In this document: positions 51,701-64,000 of the stretch, piece after piece
Position numbering within the stretch: the stretch's first letter is position 1
How the letters are laid out: every line of letters begins with the position of its first letter
DNA from: Globodera rostochiensis
Taxonomy: Eukaryota; Nematoda; Chromadorea; Rhabditida; Heteroderidae
Length of the DNA: 64,000 nucleotides
Direction: 5' to 3'
NCBI GenBank assembly: GCA_018350325.1
Contig: JAEVLN010000004.1
Coordinates: 682,001 to 746,000, forward strand
Translations under genes and position numbers: made by a program
The notes under the pieces: model-generated
What the model was told of the DNA's origin: nothing
Databases searched by the model: none
What the model saw: the letters and a program-made list of their open reading frames with translations, nothing else

Positions 51701-54700
51701 CGTGTCCGTTGCATTGGCAGGTCCGACACTCCGGGAAATTCCTGAAAATTTTGTAATCCAAAAAAACAATTTATTTTGCAAATACCAAAATCCTGGTTGG
51801 CACTGATTACATTGGCGTCCAGTAATGCCACGCTCACGACACACGCATTGGCCTGACTGTTTGTCGCAGGCCTAAATTAAAAAAAAAAATTTTGATTAAG
51901 CAGGCGCCTATAAATTTGGTTAATAAATGATTAAAAACGTAATAAAATATTTAATTTGAATTTTCAAACATTTGAAAGTGCGCCGACGCTGTCGCAATCG
52001 CACGGCGAACAACCGGACGGCCCAAATCCGTAAGTGCCAACCGCGCAAAGGTCGCAGCTTAAAATTTTGAAAATATTAAAAATAAAATTTTAAACAATAA
52101 ACGGAAAGGCACTAACCGTCGGCCACCAACGTTTGGCTTACATTCGCATTGGCCACCCTTTGGCTCGCAAATGCCGGACACAGAACCTGCAAAATTTATT
52201 AAAATTATCCAAAAAAAGTAAAAAACAACAGGGATGTAACCGGAAATAGTCCGGCATCCGGACCCCAAAAATGTCCGAAAAACGGAATCCGGCAAATTTC
52301 AAAATCCTAGGAATTTGGCTTTTCTGATAATTTTTTTCGACCTTCAGCGGATGAAGTTTTTGGGCCAATTTTCTTAACAAATTCCATCAAAAATTCAAAA
52401 ATTTCTCGACTACCCCCCCCCCCCGCATATTCCGGATTTGCTAAAAAGTCACGGAATCCGGCATGCCGGACCCAAAAATGTCCAGAAATCCGGCATTCGC
52501 TTACTCTCCCTAGCACATACATACCCGTTGGGTCGCAATCGCATTTGAAGGCTTCTTGGAAAATTTCTCCGGCCACCACGCACACATATTGCACACATTC
52601 GGCCGGCATTTGCTGTGGCGGTGTCCAGGCAAGTGTGTAGGCTCGGCATTGGTAGCTTAAAGTTAAAATTTTTTTTAAAAGTTAGAAATTTTTAATTTTA
52701 CTAGTCATAGTATTGTTTTCGAGTCAACGCCTCAACATCCGGGCCCTTAAAAATTTGGAGACTGTCCGTTGGCGGGGCAACAACGAGTGAATCGACGAGA
52801 GCCTGGAAGTTAAATATAGTTTAAATTTATTAAAAATAAATTTAAATTAATATATAAAAACTATGTAAAATCAATAATCCATTTAATAATTTTCCTTAAA
52901 TGTTTAACATTTAATTTTTCGATTGACTTTTTTAAATTTCTAATTTAAAAAAATTTTTAACCTGCGCTCGAATGTCCGGTGCGCCACGACGTTTTTCGCC
53001 AAAATACAGCCTGATTTCGTAACGAGTGCCGGATTCCAGACAAATTGATGGGTGAATTTCGTAAAAACGGGCACGCGGGGGGAGTCTGCAAAGGTTTAAA
53101 AATTTGTTTAGTGCTTTTTTTATATAATAAGCCTTGAAAAGACCCCTCCCTCCCTCTCTTTGCCTGGCTATAAGAAAATCATCGGAAGGCATGGCATTGG
53201 CACAAATGCTGTCCGGGCTCGGGTCTCCGGGCCGAACCACCGTCAGTTTGAGGTCTTCCCAACCGACAGGGTCTAAAAAATTTCAGTATATTTAACTAGG
53301 GTAGCACGGGGACCGGTGTTATCAAAAATCCGGAATTAAAGGACAAAAAAAACGATTGGAAAAAAACCGGAACCATCTGCGGGAGGTTTTGAAGGAATTT
53401 TTCGAAAAACCGGTCCCAGGATGGACACTTCAGTACGGTCCCGGTCTCGAGCTACCTTATTACGACAAAAATAAAAATTATAAAAAATAACACGAATTCT
53501 TATTAAAAAAACATGCCCTCTGGCTCCAGTTCATAGCGCACAATCAAATTGAATTGTCCAGTTTTGGTAAGGCCTTCAACCTGAAATTTTTAAATACCTA
53601 AATTTTTTACTCAATTTTTCATAAAATTTATTTTTATTTTACCACAAATGTGAGGTTGGTGTTCTCGCGCACGCGCACAAAGCCTTCGCCTGTCCAGCTC
53701 CGGGGTCGATCCGGCGAAGATTCGCGTGCCACATTCTCCGCCGCATTGTTCGGCACGAGGATTGTGTATTCAGCCTGCATTTTTAATATCACATTGCTTT
53801 GCAGTAAAGGCAAAAATTAAACAATATTAATTGAAATTTGATTAATAAATGTCAATAATGAATTTATAAAATAATTAAATTAAATTATTATAAATTATTA
53901 TAACGTTTTTGTCTGTTTGTTATTTAATGATCTTATTTAAAAATAAAATTGGACGGGGCCAAGATTATTGGAAAAACGGAACTGTGAATAAGAAAAGACC
54001 CGGCCAAAAAAACCGGAAATTTGAAAAATAAAAATTTTTAAAAACCGCCAGCATATAAAACCTACAAAAAAATAACAAACAAAAAAATCTTTTTTCCGTC
54101 CCTCTCCCGTCCAACTTCAAGTTGCAGCAAATAATTAAAACCCATTTAAAAATATAAAAATAAATTAATGAAACATTTAAAATTACCTCAAAAGTGAACT
54201 CGTCAAGGGCGGGACAGTAATGTCCACTGGTGGTTGTGTTGCAGCGACGTCCCTCAAACTTAGGCTTGCATTTGCATTTGCCCTCCTCCATGCTGCAGTG
54301 CGTGCCCTTTAACATTTTTATTTTAGAAAATAAAATTGTTTTAATATTCTAAATCAGAATTTTAAAAAGCATGAAATTGGATTTTTTTAATAATTAAATG
54401 AATAAATAAAACAAACATGCGAGCCTCCAGGATCACAATCACACTTTTTGCAACCGTTTGTGTCATTGGACAGCCTGAAAGTAATTAAAAATTAAATAAA
54501 TAATAAGTAAATAAAAAATCTATCCGACCCATAGTGTTCCGGCAAGCACTGATCACAGTATTGGCCGGTTACCTAAATTATCAAACTAAATTAAAATCAA
54601 ATTAAATACCTTTTGTTGTATATATATATATATTGTAATTAATAACAAAAACAGAAACAAGAAAAGCAGACACAAATAACAAAACCAATAAATGTCTAAC

Positions 54701-57700
54701 ACCGGTCAAGTGGGCGCCGGCCGGCCACCTTGGCGCCGTCAGTCATAACTTAGTCATTAGCTAAGCAAATTAAATAACATCGACCCTACTGTATAAAAAG
54801 CTCTCATTTTGTTGAACGTTGTTCCGATTGATAACAAAATTCTTTGTTTTTGTTAGCTAACAAAAAAGTTTAGACATTTTAAGCTTGGCGCCACCGGCAC
54901 CATGTTCCTTGACCGTTTTTGTTCACGTACCAACGGCTTGCAGCGGCATTCACCGGACTGTTTATCACATCCCTGGTTGTGCAGCGTGCCGACGGTCATA
55001 CAGCCGCACGATTTGCAGCCCAACGGATTGTCCGTTGACAAATCCCAGAAGCCATTCTTACACCGATCACAGCTAAACAGTGAATTCAATTTGCTTGATT
55101 TGATTTAAATTTTTGGCGAAATCTTTCGACGACAATTTTCGACTCTTAAATCATTAATAGAATTGAAATTGTAATAAAATTCGCCCACTTTTGTCCCTCC
55201 ACATGGTCCTTGCAGTAGCATCGTCCGGCCACCAATTGTCGTTGCGGGTCCTCCTCGCCCACACAAATGCCCTCATTTTTGGAGCCACGTCGATCGCATT
55301 GGCACGGTCGGCATACATATGGGTCCCGGATGGACCTTAAAATAAATACTTTTAAATTAAAATTAAATTTTTAGCTAAGCAAAAATAAATGAGATTATTT
55401 TGAATTATGTTTGCCGAATTAAAATTATTTTTATTTTTACAATAATTAAATAAAAAAATTTATTTTGAGAATTTAGATTAATTTATTTTAATTAAAATTT
55501 AGAACTATCTTTTGAGGAATTTAAAATGGTTTTTAATTTTACAATAATTATAAATAAATATTTGTTTTGAATTGAGAAAATATTAATTTTATTTTAATTA
55601 GAAAATATTTTCACCTCTGTGGTTCCTTGTAGAAGTACGGCTTGCATTGCTCGCAATTTTTTCCCTGCGTATTATGCTGACAATCGTCACATACACCGCC
55701 AGAGACGTAGCCGGACGCATTAAAGACGGCCCAATCAAAATGACACATAAAATTAAGAATTTTTTTATTAACGTACCTATATAATTTAAGAAAAAATAAA
55801 TTTAAAAATTAATAAAATACCTCGAGGCATGGTCATTGCATTCGCACCGACGACACTCATTGGACTGCTCGCCGATGCCGGGTCGCCATGGCGCGTCATT
55901 GTAAAAGTCCTTATTTTTAAAAAATATTTTATAAATATTATTATGAAATTCAAAAAAAGCAGCACCTGGCACTGATCACAATTCAGCCCCTTTGTGTTGT
56001 GCGTGCATTCACAACGGCCATGGACCATGTCGGGGAGGCTGAAATTTAGATTTAATTTTTTTTTTTTGAAAATTTTGATTGGTTAGGGGTTTTGAAATTT
56101 TTAATCGTTTTAAAAAAATAGCACTTTGCCGCATGCGCTGGTTCATCACCCACGGAAACGCATCGTCGGGCATGTCCGTAGCAGGAGCAGGAGCCTCGGA
56201 CCACCAATTCGTAAAGTGCATACCTAAAACATTTTAAAAATTATTAAAAAATCTTAATTTCCATACAAAATTGCCAAAAAAACAAAATTTCTGACCAATA
56301 TTTTTCGTCAATTTCGGGCCGGTAGTCCAACAGGTCGTCACCCAACGTGAACAATTTGGTGAAATTGATGCGCAAATTGGTGATTTTCAGCAGTTCCGCA
56401 ATCTCGGGAGCGTAGGGGTCCTCGGTGGGGATGTGCGGCGAAATCACTTTGTAAACCAACTGAACAATTTTAATTATTAAAATTATACTTTAATGATTTA
56501 TGAAATTCTCAAAAAAAAATTGTTGAGACAGACACCTCGCCTCCGGAGGATGGCTCAACACCGCTGTATTTCTTGGTGCAGATTATGTCACTGTGATTCT
56601 TAGGAGGCCCTTCGGGAATTCTGCAACAAATTTAATAAAATAATTAATTAATAATTTTAAGCGAAATATAATTGAAATTATGCAAAAAAACATACTTTCG
56701 GAACGAAGATGAGCAGTCGGAGGCAAAGTAACGGTAAATGGACCTTAAAGATTTGGCTTTAAAATTATATTAACATTATTGCCATTAAGACCGGCCAACC
56801 CATTTTTCGGCATCGGAATCCCTTACTAAATGTCGATCCCGTCCGGTCTTCTAATTGCCATAAATTTTTAATGTCGAGTTCACAAATTTGGAGAAATATA
56901 AAAAAAACTTCAAATTTTCGCACCATGTTTTGCCAAAGTCTTTGGAACGCTCAATGAACATAGCGGCTGGACGGAACGATCGGAAGATCATGATCAGGTG
57001 AGTGAAGTGGAATTCGGCCTCCAAGTCCAGTCGGATGGAGACATTCTGCCAAAAATTAATTCAAAATTGATTAAATGCCAAAAATTGCAAAAAATACACT
57101 AAATTAACGCTTTTAAAAATTCCAAAACTCCGACCTGTTGTCCATTCTCGGATTGCCACCAGTTGCGGGTGCGCTCCTCATAACTCTATAAAACAAAAAT
57201 ATAAAAAAACAATTTTTTAAATCCTCACCTCCGACACGACATTCTCGATGCGGTGACTGCGCTTGCCGGTTTCGCCTATAAATATCAAAATTTGTTTTTA
57301 TTTTTAAAATAAAAAATAAATAAAATAATACAGAATTTGTTTTCTTAATTAAAATTTTTTTAAAAATCGTTCCTTATTTTTTATATTTTTATTTATCGTT
57401 GACAATTAGGGTTCGGAAAATCAACTGGGACCCGGTCGGTCACGGGCACCTGCCCGGCCGAACTATTAGTATTGACAAAAAGTGAATGTTTCGTACCCGA
57501 CGACCATGGCTGTCGTGAGTCGCACCAAAAGCATTTTGTCTAAAATGCAAGAAATCAAAAAAAAAAAATTAATGATGCTGTTGCTATTTAAGATTAATAA
57601 CTAAAACAAAATAATTTAAATTCTATTTTGATAAAAAAATTTAAAATGCTCAATTAATTTAATTATTAAAATTAACAAATAAAAGATGCAATTAATGAAT

Positions 57701-58093
57701 AAAAATATTTAATTTACATCATCTTCCAGATGTGACACAATGCAATATTGTTGCGGTTTTCGAAGTCCTTGAACATTGAAAACCATTTCTAATTAATTAT
57801 AATTGTTTCTATTTACCGCATGTTGATGTGGCATGAAGTTTTTGTCTTAAAAGTTGTTAAAATTTTTAAATTAATTTTTTGATAAAAATTCACTTTCTCC
57901 CAATCAGCAAATTTCCTGTGGCCGGGTAGCAGGACCTGTCCATGCACGAGTCTTCGTCCTCAAAGAGTGCATCAGAAAAATTGGGCAAAAGGCAGAAAAT
58001 CAGTAGGGCAAGCCTTCAAAAAATTTAAAATTTTTATTAAAATTATGTTTATTTTTACATTGAAGGCCTCCTCCTCACAATCAGACGACCCAT
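45741..58093 (-). CDS. lam-1: Laminin subunit beta
   Basis: Basement-membrane glycoprotein that assembles with alpha and gamma chains. Fifty-five exons, all in phase, encode about 1798 aa; nematode and vertebrate beta1 chains are about 1790. Landmarks: start 58093, signal peptide [12 protein letters not shown] domain 58013 to about 56230 ([26 protein letters not shown]); laminin-type EGF repeats about 56220-54200 (C-x-C and C-x2-C patterns); laminin IV-B globule about 53774-52702; second EGF array 52655-49707; coiled coil from about 49690; beta knob C-G-A-E-T-A-P-C...C-G-G-S-S-C at 48212-48083; final coiled-coil exons to C-D-A-stop at 45741. The C-terminal Cys is the expected site for disulfide bonding to the gamma chain. 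Introns starting at 53516, 53163, 48082 and 46655 are GC-AG. Exon 15 (55776-55615) carries about 11 extra residues, [11 protein letters not shown], before C-H-F-D. Confidence 0.95.
45955..46135. repeat. CCGGTTTT/AACCGGG dispersed repeat in a laminin intron
   Basis: AGACCGGTTTTAAAACCGGGATT followed by AACCCGGTTAACCGGG. Palindromic and related to the other CCGG blocks. It lies in the last laminin intron. Confidence 0.5.
52225..52515. repeat. Duplicated TCCGGCAT repeat in a laminin intron
   Basis: Two related blocks (about 52240-52305 and 52430-52505) share ATCCGGCAT, CCGGACCC, CAAAAATGTCC and GGAATCCGGC. A poly-C run separates them. Non-coding. Confidence 0.5.
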
Positions 58094-61000
58094 GGCACCG
58101 GCGCAAATGAGATAATTTAAATTTGCGCAATATTATGTAAGTTCTGTATTAAGCCGTGCCTAAATATTCAATGTTTTTATTGATTTAAATAAAAATAAAA
58201 TGGGACTAATAGTTTTTAAAATATTTAACGACAACATTTAAAAAAGTGTCTCGATCGCGTTAAACTGATCAAATAAACAGCGAAATTATAACTTTCCCAG
58301 GATATTTAACCATTTATCGGAGTGCTTATGAAAAGATCGCTCTGCTCCTAGCATTGGGACTTGATCAGAAATGTAATCTTTGATCTGATGGATGGTGAAA
58401 TTCGGGGAAAATGGAAATGAGATTTTTTATAGCGAATGAAGCTTGAGAAAAGAAAGATTAATTGTATTGACATTTGCCAAATGTTTTTGCATGCGCCCCC
58501 ACCCACCCGGGGGGGGGGAGGACCTACAGAGGGAAACTTTTTAAATGTACAGTAGGATAGGAGATCTTTTTTAGTCTGGCAAAGACAAAAACATCATTTG
58601 GCCAATTCAGCCGGATGCAAATTTACTCGTCGGGTCGTGGCCCTTCGCTTTTGCTTGGAGGAATATGCAAGGTCACATCCACCATCCGCATCCCCGTAGG
58701 GGACGCAAGCAAAACGATAGATAGTTGGGTGTGGACGACGCGAACCCTTCGGGGGGGGGGGGACTTCTTCACTCGGAGAGTCGGAAAGGTGTTGTCCTCA
58801 TCCTTCTTCCGTCCGTCTTCTTTCCCCGGAGGGGTGAAGGGCCGCTAAACTCCTCGCCCCCCCCCCCACCATCACTGCTCGGCGTATCGATTAAGACGCT
58901 CAGTGGCGGTAATGGTAAAATGTGCGGGGGGTGAATAACCCCCGAGGGGACGATGGGCGGACGGACGGACTGTCCGCCGCATTTGTATAGGCCCAACACC
59001 GGCCGGCTGATGGGGCTCAGTTAAGGAATGGGGGGGGGGCACACTGGCTGGAGGGGAAGTGTTGGTGTGTGCACAACAGGTGCGGGAGTCGGAGATGCTG
59101 CGGCACTTGGACACGAGCCCAGAGACTCTTAAAGTTAATCGAAATTCAGAAAGCTTTCTTTTTTTTTACTAATTTAGAAAAACCTGAAATACCCTAGTTT
59201 CAGCAAATTTTTTGTTAAAGGACCTTGATTTTTTCGGTAAATTTTGTGAAACATTTTCAGAATTTTATAAGTGTTTTGGTTTTCACAAAAATTTCTTGAG
59301 AGCGCCTTAATTTTAAGCAATCTTCTACGAGAAACAAGCTTTTCGAAATTCAAGGGTTCAAAAATTTGCAGAAAATTTTAGGACGAATCTTGAAAAGCTA
59401 AACTTTTTGCAAATTCTTCGGCGATCCTTATGCGATAATTGATCTTTTCTCTCTCTCGGATTTTGCCCCTTTGGCCCCCCCCCCTCTGCTGATGCTGAGG
59501 GCGAAAATATAATCGACGGAAGATAAATTGGGGGAACGGAAGATTGGAAAATAGGAGGGGAGGGTCGTTGTGGATGAGTCCGATAATTAATGTCGAGAAA
59601 ATCGATTTTGGCCAAAGTTTCCCCTCTGGGGCAAATGGCTTTTGGGATTTTTTTTTTAATTTTTAATCAGAATAGCAACACTTCGTTTAAGAGCGAAACG
59701 TGAAATACAATAAATAGCAAAGATACAATCAGGAAATCAGTGTATGCTTTGTATTAAACGTCGTTTAGGAATTGGGGGGCAATCCTAGTCATCGGCAATA
59801 AATGCCTAATTTAATGTCGTGGCACAAACCAACGCGAACAATGGCATTTCAATAATCCAGACAAATTTGTTTCGGAGCAACGTTGACAGTCTCCCGTCCA
59901 CGTCATTTATAATGCCGGCCCATCAAATCACTGCCCACTTTATCGGGGAAAAACGGGGGACGAGCACTGCCCAAGTGGCCCGTCAATTAAATGCCGCGGC
60001 AAAATCGCTGGGGTTGCTGGGAATTGCCTGCGAGCACAGCCAGACCACCACATTTACCCTATTTGTTGACGATGATGATGATTGTGGTGACGATGTCCGT
60101 TAAGATGGGGGGGGGGGGGGTTGGGGGAGGGGATGGACTTGGAAGAATGCTGACCGCGAGGTCATTTTATATGTTCGACGGGGGAGGGGGGAAGTCGATT
60201 AATGAATAAATAGTACACATAAGAGAGAGCATTTCATTGGTTGGGTTGAGACATTTTGATAATAAAATAAAAAATTACAAATTTAAATTCATTGAAAATT
60301 TCCTTGAAATTTTTTTGTAATCTTTGCGCGCAAAAACGCAAAAGTGAAATTTTTGGTGGTGAAATATGAGAAATTTAATTCAAGAAATGGCGAGTTGTAA
60401 TTAGCGCGTTATTAGACCCCTACCCCGCTCGTGCACGCATGCATGCAGCGCAAATTTGCACCCAAATATGGATGCATGAACATTAAACCTTTTTAGAGCA
60501 GGTGTGCATTGTAACCGAATAATAATTGAAATTTTTTTTTCTAAATTTTAAAATCAACCAAATTTTACCAGTGAGAAAAAAAATTGTGGTATATAAATTA
60601 CGATTATTTTATGTATAAAATCGTTGATTTTTTTCTGCGAACAACGGCAAGAAAAAAGAAATGAATGGCCGCCGATACTTAAAGTTTGCCCTCCGCAATT
60701 CTTCGATCGGCCTGTGACAAACTTTGGGGCGGTGCTGGAACATCTGCGGACGAGTGAAGAAGTGAGCTGCTGCTGGTGAAGTGTCCCCCCCCCCCCGTCC
60801 GTCCATCAAGTGAAAAATTGCAATAGGGAATTGGCTGGAAATTCAAACTATGCTAAATTTGAATGCAAAATAGTCAAAATTGCGCTAAATTGAAGAAAAT
60901 GAGAATTGCTATCAAAATTCAATTCAAAAGGGTGACAAATTGGTAGGCCATTCAAATTTAAGCGCAATCAATACACCAAAAGACGCGGTGTGTTCAAGAG

Positions 61001-61189
61001 CAAAACAAATATTAACACAAAAATAAATATTTGTTTAACTTTGGTGGATTCGGTAAGATGGGAATTGGTTTAAAAATTCAATAATGCGCTAATATGTGGC
61101 ATTTAGTTACCAATTTGTAATTTCGCGCAATTGAGTTTGTTTGCATTGAACCAACGACGGCACTTTTCTTCTTTCGCATCCCGGTGCCG
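58094..61189. other. Gene-poor region upstream of laminin
   Basis: Probably contains the laminin promoter. Many poly-G/poly-C runs (about 58509-58517, 58750-58760, 58858-58868, 59031, 59478, 60104-60122, 60786-60796). A GC-richer stretch at 59819-60103 is open for 94 codons and ends in an Asp-rich run, but no acceptor, family or continuation was found. It is left unassigned. Confidence 0.45.
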
Positions 61190-63596
61190 TCACTTGGGCA
61201 GTTTGAAAAGGGCATTGGTGTTTGTAGGACGATGATGCAGCGCAAAGAAAAGGTCACGAAAGCCGCGCCTTCATTTTTAAATAAACAAAATAATTTATTT
61301 ATTTATTATTCTTCGAATCCAAAAAAATTAAAAAATGCTCTTTTATTATAAATAATGAAATTAAATTTACGTGAAAATGAAGAATACAATTGGCATGACG
61401 ATGGTGTTGATGTTCATCAACAAGTTGGAGACGTCAGGCAACCAGGCAAACTCGGCATATTCAAACATATTGCCGACCACGATTCTGTGGAGTTGGGAAA
61501 CGTTGGTAAAAAATTTACGAAAATTTGTTTTGTTTAATAAGGGGGAGGGCGGGGGGGGGGGGGTAGAATGTCTGAATTTTTACTTGGAATTAAAGCCCGG
61601 GCCAATCAAGATCTCGTCGAGACTATCGAGATCTTGGACGTGATTTTTCAAGATCTATTGGTGCTCAATTCTAAAATTTAGAGGGGGGGGGGGTGACGGG
61701 GGGTGGGAGCTGTTGTATTTTTGTGAATTTATAAGAAAAAGACTTATAGTTTAATAAAATTTCCAAAAAAACTTACATCACAAGACGCAACGAAATGGCC
61801 ATCGTTGTGCATAGGGCAAACGCGCAAAACACGCAAATTGTCATCAGTGCGGTCCGGTGCTCGGCTGGCATACGACTTTGAAATTGTTGGCGCTGTAAAA
61901 TTTTGAGCAAAAAAATTCCGCAATAATTTAATTTAAATTTGAAAGGACATTCAGGCAAAAAAAAAACAATTTTTTTACGCGTTCCGAAGACTCGGTGATG
62001 ATGCGCATTGTGTTGTAATTCAGCCAAACCAGCAAACACATTGGTACAGTGTACACGGCCAGGCCATATAGGAGGCCTAATATTGTTTAAAAATTTTAGG
62101 GGGAGGCTTAAAAAAGTGAAAAATTGTTACATTTTTTTGCGAAACATTAAAAAATTTGGAAATTTTAATAACCTTCCTGAATTATATTATAGAGTAGGGA
62201 CAGACGAAGTTCACTGTCAATGAGTTGCCCATTTTCCAAACTTTTTGAGCCAATTTTTTCCATCTCAAACCATCGAATGGCGTTGACAGCTTCAAAAAAA
62301 ATTTTAAATAAAAATTTAAGATAATTAATTGTAATTTAATAAAATTTTAATAATATTTAACCAATTGCAGCAAAAATGGCGATGAAAATGCATAATTTGC
62401 TGTGGCGAACAAATTGAAGCCGACCCTTCCAAATGCTGTTCGGGTGACAAATGGAGTGAAAGCGATGGGCACACACCAAAACCAACAGCCAAATAGAGCT
62501 AATATAATAAAATAATGATTTTTAAAAAAATTTGTTAAAATACAAATTTTTTTACACATAATTTGCCGCCATCAAAAGTGGGTAAAACATTTTGACAGCC
62601 CGCACATTGAAATCGTTGATCACCCGTGCCTCCTCCGGGTATTTAACATCGTCAATAAACTTTCGGATAAAAAAATTGGTAAATTTGAAAAAATTTTCAA
62701 AAAATTTTGTGCCGGACTTGCTCAACACCAGGCATCACAATGACGGGGAAGCTGAGAAGAAGCTGAATGGAACACATTTTTATTTTGTTTATTTGCATTC
62801 AAAAATTTAAAAAAAAGGTAAAAATTTATTTAAAATATTATAAATATAGAAATATAAATAAATGTATGAAAAATCAGACAAAAAAAAATATTAAATTAAT
62901 GAAAAAAGAAAAAATTCAGTTTTTTTCTTCAAAATCTTTTTGTTCACCTGCGCAATGCTACACACGGAGACAGCGCCCAAATAAAAAATCTATAAAATAT
63001 TAAAAATAATAATAATAATCACATTTTTTAACAAAACGAACCAGCGCTGTTTTTCGATAATATTGACGGTTGTTCCACACCATCACAAAAATGCCAAGGC
63101 ACGCTGAATTGAATAGAATGCCAACAATGCAAAGCAGCGGCTGCACGTACAACAACAAAAAGCAGCTGAAATTGGAATAAATGAAATAAACTTAATAATG
63201 CAATTATTTTTTTTGCTAAAATATTCTGATAATTTAAATTTTTTTTTTATAGCAATTTTAGTGCATATAAAAGTTTGGTAATTTTTGAAAAACACACCCC
63301 CTAAAATTGGATTTTTGCCATATCTTTAATTATATTTTAAAATTAAAGTGCCAGTTTTAGTGCATATTTTAGTTTTTGGTGCCATAATTTGAGGTTTTTA
63401 GAGCTTTAACCGTTTCCTAGTCAGGCCAACCACAAATTTTGCAAAGTTTGGCTTTTAAATATTAATTAATCCTGCACATTATGATAGAAATATTGGATTC
63501 AATTTTAATAAATCTGATCAACAGAGAGAGCCTGATCAGTTCCGAAGTGCCCATCATTTCGAAATTGACAAGTGCCGCCGGATTCAAAAAACGCAT
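61190..63596 (-). CDS. Class A GPCR, neuropeptide (FMRFamide-receptor-like)
   Basis: Seven-transmembrane plasma-membrane receptor. Eleven exons encode about 349 aa: 63596-63523, 63165-63042, 62989-62948, 62762-62718, 62659-62556, 62498-62362, 62289-62173, 62076-61979, 61892-61777, 61484-61371, 61268-61190. TM1 contains G-I-L-F-N-S. TM3 ends L-V-C-A-H-R-F-H-S-I-C-H-P, a variant of the D/E-R-Y box with the C-H-P typical of nematode peptide receptors. The second outer loop (I-R-W-F-E-M-E) precedes TM5, and a basic loop M-P-A-E-H-R-T-A-L-M precedes TM6. TM7 ends N-I-N-T-I-V-M-P-I-V-F-F-I-F, a degenerate N-P-x2-Y. Helix 8 R-G-F-R-D-L-F has its own exon. Ligand unknown; the N-terminal tail is short and exon 1 is the least certain. 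Confidence 0.85.
61541..61700. repeat. Poly-G runs and GATCGAGATCT repeat in a GPCR intron
   Basis: G runs at about 61548-61562 and 61683-61692 flank GATCTCGTCGAGACTATCGAG, a member of the dispersed GATCGAGATTCTCGA-type repeat also seen near 11.6, 27.8, 32.3 and 37.7 kb. Confidence 0.5.
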
Positions 63597-64000
63597 TAAT
63601 ACAATTTGGTAAATGTTTCTAAATGTTTAAAGTTAATAAAAATGATTTTGCATAAAATGGAACATTGAAAAAAATTAAAATATTTTATCGTAATAAACCA
63701 CGGATGAGAAAATAATACGTTATATAAATTGGACCAATTCTTTGTGGAACAATTGGCCATTTATGAACACGGAATAAAAACATTTGCGGAATATTTTGAA
63801 TTGCACAAAATTTATAAACAAAAAAAATTGCACTAAAAAATGCCTCGAAAATGGTCAATAAGAACAAAGTTGAGCAAGCTCGAAAATTTAACCAAAATTT
63901 AACAATTTTATATATTTGCAAAAATAATTGCAAAAAATTTTGCATTTTTTGTGAAAAAATGCCATAAATGTGCGCTAAAAAGAAGGGGAATAAATGGCTC
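63597..64000. other. AT-rich right edge
   Basis: Upstream flank of the GPCR. No exon, RNA gene or repeat recognised. Confidence 0.5.

Noticed and set aside
58725..59114. Overlapping open frames in the poly-G region upstream of laminin
   Set aside because: Driven by G/C homopolymers, with no splice signals or similarity.
59819..60103. 94-codon GC-richer frame ending in an Asp run
   Set aside because: No acceptor, start context, partner exon or recognisable family, so it is not called as a gene.
63523..63532. GC donor at 63531 in GPCR exon 1
   Set aside because: A canonical GT donor nine bases further on gives the same phase, so the GC site is not counted among the GC-AG introns.

Overview
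This window looks like nuclear DNA of a nematode. The genes are split into many small GC-richer exons separated by short, very AT-rich introns. Two of the proteins are nearly full-length metazoan basement-membrane and neuronal proteins (a laminin beta chain and a CDK5-type kinase). One intergenic repeat contains the nematode telomere hexamer (TTAGGC/GCCTAA). The many poly-G/poly-C runs, the fairly frequent GC-AG introns and the small secreted proteins with no recognisable domain would suit a plant-parasitic (cyst-nematode-like) species. That assignment is inference, not proof. No prokaryotic features were seen.

Layout, left to right. 1-548: ambiguous exon-bearing edge region, possibly the 5' end of a minus-strand zinc-finger gene. 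1574-4394 (-): dolichol kinase. 4824-6740 (+): CDK5, divergent from dolichol kinase. 7427-9264 (-): mitochondrial twin-CX9C protein, probably mS37/CHCHD1. 9935-11428 (+): ankyrin-repeat protein, divergent from the CX9C gene. 12680-14414 (+): small secreted protein, followed by a duplicated terminal exon. 16213-19969 (+): retromer subunit VPS26. 20-23.3 kb: repeat-rich and gene-poor, with a hAT-type MITE. 23337-26792 (+): coiled-coil protein. 27074-28549 (-): secreted two-Kunitz protein. 28.6-30.7 kb: gene-poor. 30752-35451 (-): DENND6. 36351-41920 (-): BAZ/ACF1-like DDT-WHIM chromatin protein. 42-43.8 kb: inverted minisatellite arrays. 43965-44540 (-): second small secreted protein. 45741-58093 (-): complete laminin beta gene (55 exons, about 1798 aa). 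58.1-61.2 kb: gene-poor. 61190-63596 (-): class A peptide-type GPCR.

Exon models were built by hand. Each was required to keep reading phase across every junction, and the conserved families were compared with remembered family motifs. Twelve genes gave phase-consistent models from start to stop codon, with about 160 introns. They do not form one pathway. They cover housekeeping (dolichol phosphate, retromer, Rab GEF, chromatin, mitoribosome), extracellular matrix, neuronal signalling and secretion. The most unusual items are the duplicated phase-matched last exon of a secreted gene, the palindromic minisatellite with telomere hexamers at its centre, eight GC-AG introns, a conserved-frame intron without an AG acceptor, and a VPS26 start codon that seems to occupy a 3-nt exon.
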